Below are positions 57,701 to 64,000 of a DNA stretch of 64,000 nucleotides, piece after piece. How positions within the stretch are numbered: the first letter of the stretch is position 1; each line of letters begins with the position of its first letter. Below the pieces are notes generated by a model. It was not told where the DNA came from and searched no databases. It worked only from the letters and a program-made list of their open reading frames with translations. Origin of the DNA: Acanthopleuribacter pedis (GTDB lineage Bacteria; Acidobacteriota; Holophagae; Acanthopleuribacterales; Acanthopleuribacteraceae); NCBI RefSeq assembly GCF_017377855.1, contig NZ_JAFREP010000023.1, forward strand, positions 1 through 64,000, written 5' to 3'. The position numbers and the translations under genes were made by a program.

Positions 57701-60700
57701 ATCGACACCTTGCCCGCGAAACACCACCGATTCACCAATGCCGATGACCTGATTGCCCTCGGGTTCGAGGATGCTGCCCTCGGGACGATCAGTCACCCGC
57801 ACGGTCACCGCGTCGGGGGTATCGTCGGCAATGCCAAAATTATCAAAACTGGTAAAGGTCACCGCAAACACACCGGGCCGCACAAAGGAAACGGGGCCGG
57901 GCGATTGATCGACGTTGGTCGTGGCGCCGCCATTGAAATCCCATTCGTAGGAGAACTCGGTGGTGCCGTCGGGATCGGTGGCACGCGCGGAAAAGTCAAC
58001 GGATTCACCGGTAACGATGGTGACCTGGGGCTCAGCCGGGGTGAGAATGATTCCGTTGGGCCGGTTGGTTGCGTGCACCATCAGGGTGGCGGGTTCGGTA
58101 TCGACAATGCCCCAACCGTCGGTGACGGTAAAGGTGACGGGCCCACTGGCCGCGGTTTCAAAAAGAAATTCAAAGGGGTCCTGGGTATTCCTGACGCCGC
58201 GATGCACCCCCAAATCCCACTGGTACAGGTGCGGACCGTTGTTGTCGGCATCGGTAAATGCACCGGCAAAGGTCAGTGACTCGCCAAGGGCGACCGCAAT
58301 TTCGGGTCCGCGGGTAGGCTGCACGATGCTGCCCTCCGGGGCGTCACTGACACGGAGCGTTCGCGTGGGCGGGGTGAGATCGCCAAGGCCGTAGCCGTCG
58401 GTCGCCCGCAGGGTGACGGTATATTCGCCACTGGTCCCGAAATTGGGTGTCACCTCGGTGCCCTCGAGCGAATTGGCCGCATCGCCAAAATCCCAAGAGA
58501 GGGTCACGCTGCCGCCGTCGTCGGTGTCGGTAGCCACACCGCGAAAGGTCAGGCTAGAACCGGAGCGCACCGCGATGATTTCTTCGACAGGCTCGGTGAT
58601 GGAACTTTCGGGTCGATCCGAGACGCGAATCGACCGTTGCTCCGGCGTGGGGTCGACGGTGTCGAAGTTATCGCGAACGGTGAGGGTGGCGGTGTAGCCA
58701 CCATTGGTGTTGTAGGCAACGGCGGCCGGGTTTTGCGCCGTACTGCTGCCGGGATCGCCGCCCGGCAAGTCCCAGGCAAAGGAAAACGTGGCACTGGGGT
58801 CGGGGTCTTGACCCGCGCCGACAAAGTCGATGGTTTCCCCGGTGCCGAGGAGAACATCACCCGCGGGTTCACTGATCACACCGTTCGGCGCACTGTTCAC
58901 AAAGAAGGTAACTTGCGCGGGGGTGGCATCCACCGCACCGTACTCATCGGTAGTGGTCAGGGTCGCGGTGACGGTACCCGAGCGCGGGAAAAACACACGT
59001 GGATTCGGCGCATCCGAGGTTTCATTCACATCCGGCCCGACAATCACCCAGTCATATACCAGAGCCGCACCGGGATCGGGATCAATGCCGTTGGCGGTGA
59101 AGTTGACTGTCGTCCCCACCTCAACAACCGCGGCCTCGACCGGAAAAGTAATCACCGCATCGGGCGGGGTGCTCACGGTAACGCGTACGCTGTCCGGCGC
59201 ACTTTCGGCCCCGCGATCATCAGTCGCGCGAAAGGTTACGTCAAAGGCGCCGGAACTGTTAAAGGTGACAGGCCCCGGATTTTGGCTGGAATTGGTGGCG
59301 GCCCCACCGTCAAAATGCCATTCATAATCAAGAGACATCGCATCGCTATCAACCACATCCCCCACAAAAACCACCGACTCGCCCGGTTGAATGAGTTGGC
59401 TTTCGGTGGGTTCCAGGATGGTTGCATCGGGCCGGTCGTTGACAACCACGGTTACCGTTTCGGGGGTTGGATCGGGAACATCCAGGCTATCAACCACGGT
59501 TAAGGTAACGGTGTAAGTTCCCGGTCCAGGGAAAACAAAGTCACGAAAAGGATCGCCCGGCGCATCGGTCACAATGGGATCAATTGCAATAGGTCCGTCA
59601 AAGGTCCAGTTAAAGGTCAAGGGGTCTGTATCTGCAATAACGCTGTTGTCTAGATCAGAAGAACCACCGGCAATTAAATCGAGGCCCTCGCCTTCATTTA
59701 TATAAATGACCGGCCCAGGCCCTCTTGAGGTATCCAACACGCCTTCCGGCGCATGGCTCACAATGATCTCCCGCGTTGATGGATTGTCGACGGGATCATC
59801 AGCAACTCCCGCCAAGCCCCATGCGTCTTCAACTTCCAGTGTAAGCGTGTATTCGCCAAAAAAATTTACTGATCGTTCGCCGGGATCGGGAAGAATAGAA
59901 AAAACACTTGGACCATTCCTTCCTGTAATGATCCAAGAATAGGTCGTATCATCGGGGTCATCATCCAATGGAGAGCCTGGATCATAATCGAGATCGGTAA
60001 CGGTACTTTGGAAATTAACCCTGGTTCCCGGTTCAATTATCAGGGTCGCACCATTATTGTAAGGTGGCGAATCAATACTCACCCGAGGACGATTGGAAAC
60101 GGTTATTTTACGTACTTCATCGGCATTCCGATAGATCCGTACCCCATCGGCATCAAGATAATTTACAGTAAATACCACATCATAGGGAGCGGCGCGTGGA
60201 ATCAACTGCTCTCCCGGGCTTTCGCCAATGAAATCAAAGACATCCCCGTGTCCAACCCTAAAATCACCTACCCGCCAACCAAATTCATAGAACCCTTCGG
60301 GTTCACCATCTGGGCGCGGAACGTACCCTTCCAGAACAAGCCGTTCGCCCATAGGAGCATCAACAGCAACCACGCTATCCTGCAAAGGTTGTAGAATTTG
60401 CATATCGGGAACAACCGTAACCGTCATCCTCTCAGTTCTGGTAGAGTTATTACTTCGGTGACGCGTGAAGACAATCGAAAATTCTCCCAAACGATTAAAA
60501 GTTCGCTCATAAGGTCCCGCGGAGGCGGCGCCGATAATGGCGTCAATTCCTGAATTATCAAAATCCCAATCGTAAGCAATCCCCCCGTGGCCGTCAAAAG
60601 TCAAGGTCTGCCCTAACGTAATCGTCTGATCCTGGCCATTTTCAGGCTCAGTTATCTGTGCAAAAGCACCAGAAATCGTAAGCAGCACCAACAAGGAAAA

Positions 60701-60754
60701 TTGACAGATTGCATCCAAGTGCTTTGATCGGGATTTTACTTTTAGAATCGTCAA
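54776..60754 (-). CDS. PKD-array exoprotein B (paralogue pair)
   Basis: 1992 residues from the TTG at 60754, with GGAGG 7 nt upstream exactly as in exoprotein A; longer ATG starts would read through that site. Signal peptide CQFSLLVLLTISGAFA, then QITEPENG as in A. The module order matches A module for module (for example NRPNG.ILTPAEPQVTIVTG and DRPEG.ILEP in both), and the same C-terminal Cys-containing domain ends it (CNNANLLAWVPGIHEDATET; CKLQFDGPEVWWGVRFPEN). Identity to A is roughly 60-65 percent by eye across the compared modules. A whole-gene duplication after the array formed is the simplest history. Probably secreted or surface-bound; no catalytic motif seen. Confidence 0.9.
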   Translation of the reverse strand: MTILKVKSRSKHLDAICQFSLLVLLTISGAFAQITEPENGQDQTITLGQTLTFDGHGGIAYDWDFDNSGIDAIIGAASAGPYERTFNRLGEFSIVFTRHRSNNSTRTERMTVTVVPDMQILQPLQDSVVAVDAPMGERLVLEGYVPRPDGEPEGFYEFGWRVGDFRVGHGDVFDFIGESPGEQLIPRAAPYDVVFTVNYLDADGVRIYRNADEVRKITVSNRPRVSIDSPPYNNGATLIIEPGTRVNFQSTVTDLDYDPGSPLDDDPDDTTYSWIITGRNGPSVFSILPDPGERSVNFFGEYTLTLEVEDAWGLAGVADDPVDNPSTREIIVSHAPEGVLDTSRGPGPVIYINEGEGLDLIAGGSSDLDNSVIADTDPLTFNWTFDGPIAIDPIVTDAPGDPFRDFVFPGPGTYTVTLTVVDSLDVPDPTPETVTVVVNDRPDATILEPTESQLIQPGESVVFVGDVVDSDAMSLDYEWHFDGGAATNSSQNPGPVTFNSSGAFDVTFRATDDRGAESAPDSVRVTVSTPPDAVITFPVEAAVVEVGTTVNFTANGIDPDPGAALVYDWVIVGPDVNETSDAPNPRVFFPRSGTVTATLTTTDEYGAVDATPAQVTFFVNSAPNGVISEPAGDVLLGTGETIDFVGAGQDPDPSATFSFAWDLPGGDPGSSTAQNPAAVAYNTNGGYTATLTVRDNFDTVDPTPEQRSIRVSDRPESSITEPVEEIIAVRSGSSLTFRGVATDTDDGGSVTLSWDFGDAANSLEGTEVTPNFGTSGEYTVTLRATDGYGLGDLTPPTRTLRVSDAPEGSIVQPTRGPEIAVALGESLTFAGAFTDADNNGPHLYQWDLGVHRGVRNTQDPFEFLFETAASGPVTFTVTDGWGIVDTEPATLMVHATNRPNGIILTPAEPQVTIVTGESVDFSARATDPDGTTEFSYEWDFNGGATTNVDQSPGPVSFVRPGVFAVTFTSFDNFGIADDTPDAVTVRVTDRPEGSILEPEGNQVIGIGESVVFRGQGVDPDSDISVGEIGYTWDFGEVAGDSNLENPGPVAFNQLGVFPVSLTVRDGWGVHDNTPASVTVTVGRRPDGTITEPATPQVVLNPGENLTFTGSVSDPDDSAPYHYDWRFGEDDQSFATATTDPITFPEPGRFPVSLTVRDAMPLADLSPATMEVVVNDPPEGIINRAGLADLVDHHGELIAEPGDVLTLQAEASDPNTLSGLPANTTFSYQWRLQTPGGVTEPMGADLGRLDLEVPGDYVIILTVTDDRGQEDREPDEIRFRVNADPNVAITVPDLDVIINPGDSLAFVGVVNDPDGDNPVMPNWHFGIDDLPDSSELEPEAVQFTEPGVVTVTFSAADALGFVSREPAQRVITVNDPPAITLFHLDGVEPEELVAVPEGAMVDFSATVADTNPASGLPAQDPATLQLLWDFGVLPNDTTNAPSRTFVERGIYPITFSVTDSFGGESRRDVTVVSTAPPVAELVLPDQDAPTVNLGEGLVFDADGSDPDLPPGESLSFVWDFDGEQVCETPPCEEPGDIIRAQSPGLVLFEDDVDVPRLERLVTLNVIDNWGLPNLEEIVIPVHVNRPPIFLQLAVYTPPGVINWRSNRAFVRDRDDADRNRHEHGLPSQPAEGALNRDNVNDGELRFYSYQFSDPLGNQNSNRAEDYGAFPFDVTVTDPNGASYEGTGLAMILPELFMETMANWPELPITDCFHEDDADCADFNRGLEIDTLLEILARPHLTENQPPVVGDDFFAFTLGLSQPMNLLHNDEDLNDDTLVLGLPDATGFGIPLVATAQGAELQVPDHAGFDHFSYTVVEDFLSDQPNAAVPGDVYLAMSTGAAPNQCNNANLLAWVPGIHEDATETADNTTYSNLVAPECKLQFDGPEVWWGVRFPENVPDVGFAIDTLPGDLTNPVGDTILQVFVIDQPGLMGDMCNAEGEVMCFDNISGANLYSRFAGNARDYAGKALLLMVDSVSDERGQVRLNLRTTARNP

Positions 60755-61483
60755 GGCTGACCCTCCAAAACCACCACCTGACCGCTTCGAGGCAGAGGTG
60801 CATGGTCGAAGTTGTAGTGTTTCCTGTTGAGGTGCGTTTGGTCCCCACCGGTTCCGCAACACAAGCGCAACGAAGCAAGAACCACGGTCATTCCTTTCCT
60901 GTGCCGCGGGCCCCTCCCTCTACCTGAGTGCCGATTCAAGACACCAATCAGGCGTCAGAAAACAGCCTTACATGCACAGAGAAACGAAATACCATTTTTA
61001 GGATAAAGAACTGACTTACGTAACCCGATACTTACAGAGCACGAACCATCTATAACTCATAACTTTCAGGTTAAATCGGAACAAGTCAGGCAGGATTATA
61101 ACAAGCCTTGGTAAACGGAAAAATACTTTTTCACCTTGCTCAACCAAACCGAACACAATAACTTCGATTAATTACTTCAACCATCCGACTCACGAATTTC
61201 TCAAATTTCCACACACAAAAACCAGAGTTATCACTATAGATTCACCTATCTAAATCTAGTTAGAAAAAAACAAAAGAAACCGACCCAAACCATGAACACC
61301 TTCTTAGGTCGCCGCATCTTTCACCCGCGGCCCCCACACGCAAAAACGCGGGGAAGCGCCTTGGACCCGTCCTTGTTCGGAACCGATCACACAAGCGTTC
61401 CCCGCCTTTCGCGCCGCGGCGATGTATATCGTCTCAGCAGGTGCTTCGTAGCAGCGATCAAAACGCCACAGGCAGCGGTCTAG
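60755..61483. other. Spacer upstream of exoprotein B
   Basis: About 730 bp, becoming AT-rich near 60960-61290. It should contain the exoprotein B promoter. The open frame at 61292-61483 has no ribosome-binding site or recognisable content. No gene or RNA is supported. Confidence 0.45.
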
Positions 61484-61711
61484 TCAATCGTACCATTCCC
61501 AGGCTCCCCACTCGAAACGCCGGCTCGCCTCCGCACGGCAGCTTTGCAAAGGCGTTTGCTGTCCGAAAGCGTGGGGGGTCAAGGCAGGATTAATGCCGAT
61601 GGAAACTTGGGCGGCGGCCACACGGGACAGTTCCGAAAACTGCGTGGTGACCAAAACAAGGAACCAACGATTTTTCAAAGCATTTTTCTCGCCTAGAATG
61701 ATTTTTCGCAA
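61484..61711 (-). CDS. Possible second small exported peptide
   Basis: A TTG-initiated frame begins directly before the stop of the preceding peptide gene. An internal TTG after GGCGAG would give a hydrophobic start (LKNRWFLVLVTTQFSELSRV) and a peptide of about 65 residues ending CRAEASRRFEWGAWEWYD. The C-terminus weakly echoes the peptide at 61712 (C-x-AEA-x-R...E-x-G-x-W). The weak start makes this doubtful; an alternative is untranslated 3' sequence. Confidence 0.3.
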   Translation of the reverse strand: MRKIILGEKNALKNRWFLVLVTTQFSELSRVAAAQVSIGINPALTPHAFGQQTPLQSCRAEASRRFEWGAWEWYD

Positions 61712-61894
61712 TTACAAGCAATATTCAACGCGGCAGTAGCAACGTTCGAAGGCATCCATCCACGCCCCCGTGCCACGTTCAGCAACGCGGTCAGCCTCGG
61801 CAACACAAGGGTGTTGGCCCATTACAGCCTGGGATACGCCGAACGCAAGCGTGATAAACACAATCGTGGATACAACAACTCTCTTGAACATCAT
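61712..61894 (-). CDS. Small exported Cys-containing peptide
   Basis: 60 residues, with AGGAG 4 nt before the first of two ATGs. Residues 1-26 are a signal peptide (RVVVSTIVFITLAFGVSQAVMG). The mature part of about 34 residues carries four Cys (HPCVAEAD; ERCYCRVEYC), enough for two disulphides. No family recognised; bacteriocin-like, signalling or envelope roles are all possible. Confidence 0.55.
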   Translation of the reverse strand: MMFKRVVVSTIVFITLAFGVSQAVMGQHPCVAEADRVAERGTGAWMDAFERCYCRVEYCL

Positions 61895-62470
61895 TTCTCT
61901 CCTAATTTGTTGTTAAGAAAACACACAAAACGAGTATAACCACGAAGTGACAGCATGAAAACATAGAATTTTCCGAAAATCACAAATTCAACACTAGATA
62001 ACCAGAATCAAGCAACAAGCCGCCTCGCGCACAGAGTGCAGCATCCTCTTTCCCGTAACTTTGCATTTTTACCCAACATAGAACCTTACATTGCCCCTTC
62101 TTTAAACCTAAAGAAGCGCGATAAGAGCGTGGGATTTTCGCTAAAGATCTGGAGCGAAATGGCTTGGTAAAAGCGGGCCGGGGTCGCGCACGCCCGCACC
62201 CACTGGGTGCGGTGAGCATTTTTACAGGCCGTTGCAGCCCAGAGGTTTAGCGAGAATCACCGCGTCAGCACTTCTTAGGTTAAAAGCCTAAGCTCACAGA
62301 CCTGCACCCTCAGCACGCCCCGAATCCACCCGTCTGGGGCGCCTGCCCTCCCCGCTTCGGCTGGTTTTTCCCGCCGACTTGTGTTAGTTGTTAGCTCCAG
62401 TAATTAGCCATCGCACCCGCGCCGCTATTTTAGAATCCATCGCGCGGGTCGCACCCAGCCGGGAACCTCT
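61895..62470. other. Spacer with element copy 6
   Basis: About 575 bp holding the promoter of the small peptide gene (-), element copy 6, and the promoter of the HlyD-type adaptor (+). No further gene is supported. Confidence 0.5.
62107..62279 (-). repeat. Terminal-inverted-repeat element, copy 6 (reverse)
   Basis: 173 bp, the best-preserved copy. Ends CCTAAAGAAGCGCGATAAGA and GTCAGCACTTCTTAGG; the inner arms GATTTTCGCTAAAGATCTGG and CCAGAGGTTTAGCGAGAATC pair imperfectly. Centre CGCACCCACTGGGTGCG. Confidence 0.9.
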
Positions 62471-63895
62471 ATGACGCGCCAATCCCCTTTCCGTTATTTA
62501 CAAAGCCTGCCGTGGCCCGCAATCCTGCTGTTGAGCTTGCTCCATTGCACCTCGCCCGAGGTCGCGGAGACCAAACCCGATTACGCGGCGCCGCGGTTTC
62601 ACCCCAACTACGAGGTGCGCATTCCGCTGACTGGTCGCCTGCAAGCCCAAGACGCGACGGTTTACTCCTCCAACATCCCGGCCAAAACCATGAAAATCAC
62701 CTGGCTGGTCGAAGAAGGACGCGTGGTGAACGCCGGCGAGCCGCTGATCCATTTCGACGACAGCGAACTCACCCAGGAAAAACGCGACCTGCAACTCCAG
62801 CACAACAACCTAATCCAGGAACGGGCGAAACTGGGTGAGGAATACGCGCTGGAACAACTCAATTTCCAGGAAGCACTGCAACAGGCCGAATATGATCGCC
62901 GCCAAATCGCCAAAAAATTAGAAACCTTTGTTAAATTTAGCGGCCCCTCCAAGCTCAAGCAGCTCGAACAAGAACGCCACCTCCACGAGCTCAAGGTACG
63001 CCGCCTCGACAATGAAACAACCGATCTCGAACTGCTGGCCAAGCGCGGTTACATCACCACCTTCGAACTGGACACCCACCGCGAAAACCTGCTCAAGGCA
63101 AAATACGAGCTGGAGAAAGCGGCGTTTAAGCATCGCACCTACCAAAAACACGGTATGAACGACGAGCGAATCGCCCTTGAGGCCGAGGACCAGTTGGCGG
63201 CGAACAAGCTGGAACAACTCCAAACCCGGCTGACCCTACTGAAGGACCAGCAGGCGCAACGGCTGGCCCGCATCGACCAACGACTGGCGCAACTGGCCGG
63301 CGACATCAGCCTGCGCGAAACCTACCTGGACCAATGCACGGTGGTCAGCAGCCACGCGGGCATGGTGATCTACCGGAAATCCTTTCGCGAGGGCAAGGAA
63401 GTCAAACCCTCGGTCGGTTTTGGCTTCCGGCGCGCCCAACCGATTCTCAACGTGCAAAATACCGAGCAACTTTTTGTGGCCACACGCATTAACGAGTTTT
63501 TGCTCAACCAGGTCAAACAAGGCATGGCGGTTGAGCTGGTCGCCGACGCCCGTCAGGGTCGCCCCTTTCAAGGGCGGGTGGCTTTTATCGGCTTGCTGGC
63601 CGAGCGGCGCGGCGACGACAGCGAAAAAGCGTTTGACATGAACATCGAGGTACTCGACGCTCCCGCCGATTTGCGGCCGGGGATGAGTGTGCGCTGTGCC
63701 GTGATAACCAATCGGTTCGAAGACATTTGGACGCTGCCGCGAACGGGGCTTACCGAACGCAACAACCAAACCAACTGCCGCGTGTTGCGCAACGGCGAAA
63801 CGATTTGGTTGCCGGTCACGGTGCTCGACTACGATCAGCAGCAGGCCATTCTCAACGGCGATTTTAATGCCGACGACCGCGTCAGTCTTTTTTAG
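62471..63895 (+). CDS. HlyD/MacA-type periplasmic adaptor
   Basis: 474 residues. An N-terminal hydrophobic segment ends in LLSLLHC26, a lipobox-like site with an unusual His before the Cys, so it may be a lipoprotein. Biotinyl-lipoyl-like halves flank a long coiled coil: VYSSNIPAKTMKITWLVEEG (about 75-95), coiled coil about 105-285 (ELTQEKRDLQLQHNNLIQER), then DQCTVVSSHAGMVIYRK. Beta-barrel and membrane-proximal regions follow (VFIGLL-type strands; DAPADLRPGMSVRCAVITN). It joins an inner-membrane transporter to an outer-membrane channel. The ABC ATPase gene starts 6 nt after its stop, so this is an ABC-type export system. Confidence 0.9.
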   Translation: MTRQSPFRYLQSLPWPAILLLSLLHCTSPEVAETKPDYAAPRFHPNYEVRIPLTGRLQAQDATVYSSNIPAKTMKITWLVEEGRVVNAGEPLIHFDDSELTQEKRDLQLQHNNLIQERAKLGEEYALEQLNFQEALQQAEYDRRQIAKKLETFVKFSGPSKLKQLEQERHLHELKVRRLDNETTDLELLAKRGYITTFELDTHRENLLKAKYELEKAAFKHRTYQKHGMNDERIALEAEDQLAANKLEQLQTRLTLLKDQQAQRLARIDQRLAQLAGDISLRETYLDQCTVVSSHAGMVIYRKSFREGKEVKPSVGFGFRRAQPILNVQNTEQLFVATRINEFLLNQVKQGMAVELVADARQGRPFQGRVAFIGLLAERRGDDSEKAFDMNIEVLDAPADLRPGMSVRCAVITNRFEDIWTLPRTGLTERNNQTNCRVLRNGETIWLPVTVLDYDQQQAILNGDFNADDRVSLF

Positions 63896-63901
63896 GCGGC
63901 C

Positions 63902-64000
63902 ATGGAACAAACACCGTTAATCCAAATGCAGGGGCTTCGTTTTGCCTACGGCCCGGTTTCCGTGCTGGCCGATCTCGGGCTGACGCTGGGCCATGGCGAG
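63902..64000 (+). CDS. ABC transporter ATP-binding subunit, N-terminal fragment (runs off right edge)
   Basis: 33 residues visible: MEQTPLIQMQGLRFAYG, then PVSVLADLGLTLGHGE, which is the usual first strand and A-loop aromatic (FAYG) of an ABC ATPase just before the Walker A motif, which lies outside the window. Starts 6 nt after the adaptor gene, as in MacAB-like systems. Confidence 0.8.
   Translation, partial: MEQTPLIQMQGLRFAYGPVSVLADLGLTLGHGE

Noticed and set aside
61980..62219. 79-residue minus-strand ORF
   Set aside because: It lies mostly inside element copy 6 and its sequence is a translation of the repeat.
1..64000. tRNA or rRNA genes
   Set aside because: I looked in all gaps longer than 300 bp and saw no cloverleaf with a GGTTCGAATCC-type T arm and no rRNA-like sequence; reading by eye could miss a diverged one.

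Overview
The window looks like a chromosomal segment of a GC-rich Gram-negative bacterium with a large, signalling-rich genome. It carries a LytS-type kinase with a double seven-bladed propeller, a Ser/Thr kinase fused to TPRs, PKD-array exoproteins of about 2000 residues, an Rhs/YD giant protein and type III chaperone-like genes. My best guess is Acidobacteriota of the Holophagae/Acanthopleuribacter kind, possibly marine. This is inferred from gene content only; there is no rRNA or marker gene here to prove it.

Layout. 1-7382 (-): N-terminal 2460 residues of an exported Rhs/YD-repeat protein that runs off the left edge. 7.8-10.0 kb (-): an alpha/beta hydrolase and a Crp/Fnr-type cAMP-binding regulator. 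10.3-17.9 kb (+): polA, an exported protein of unknown function, and a LytS/LytTR two-component pair, packed like an operon. 17.9-19.3 kb: what looks like a decayed toxin/immunity remnant and an NlpC/P60-like protein. 19.5-20.2 kb (+): exported cyclase/kynurenine formamidase-like hydrolase. 20.5-23.3 kb (-): a four-gene operon of two CesT-like type III secretion chaperones, a GNAT acetyltransferase and a candidate effector. 24.1-30.0 kb (+): membrane Ser/Thr kinase with TPRs and an OmpR-type two-component pair. 30.7-35.0 kb (+): two more AT-richer, effector-like genes. 35.6-39.5 kb (+): pssA and rapA. 40.1-43.7 kb (-): nadC-nadA-nadB, the complete aspartate-to-NaMN branch. 44.5-46.7 kb (+): exported beta-propeller protein. 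46.8-60.8 kb (-): two tandem paralogous PKD-array exoproteins separated by a 2-kb palindrome/tandem-repeat region. 61.5-61.9 kb (-): one or two tiny exported peptides. 62.5-64 kb (+): a HlyD-type adaptor and the start of its ABC ATPase.

The most interesting pattern is a previously unnamed (to me) repeat of about 175 bp. It has imperfect terminal inverted repeats of about 45 bp and a central GCACCCA/TGGGTGC palindrome. Six copies are visible. Five of them lie at the boundaries of the three effector-like loci (20.3 and 23.7 kb; 30.1 and 33.7 kb; 33.7 and 35.1 kb). The loci they enclose are AT-richer than the housekeeping genes and include chaperone-like genes typical of type III secretion. This suggests repeat-bounded effector cassettes, although no secretion machinery or transposase is visible in the window.

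Several starts are non-ATG or internal to the longest open frame. polA and both PKD giants appear to start at TTG. The two giants then become 1987 and 1992 residues long with matching Shine-Dalgarno spacing. All functions are assigned by reading motifs by eye; no database search was run.
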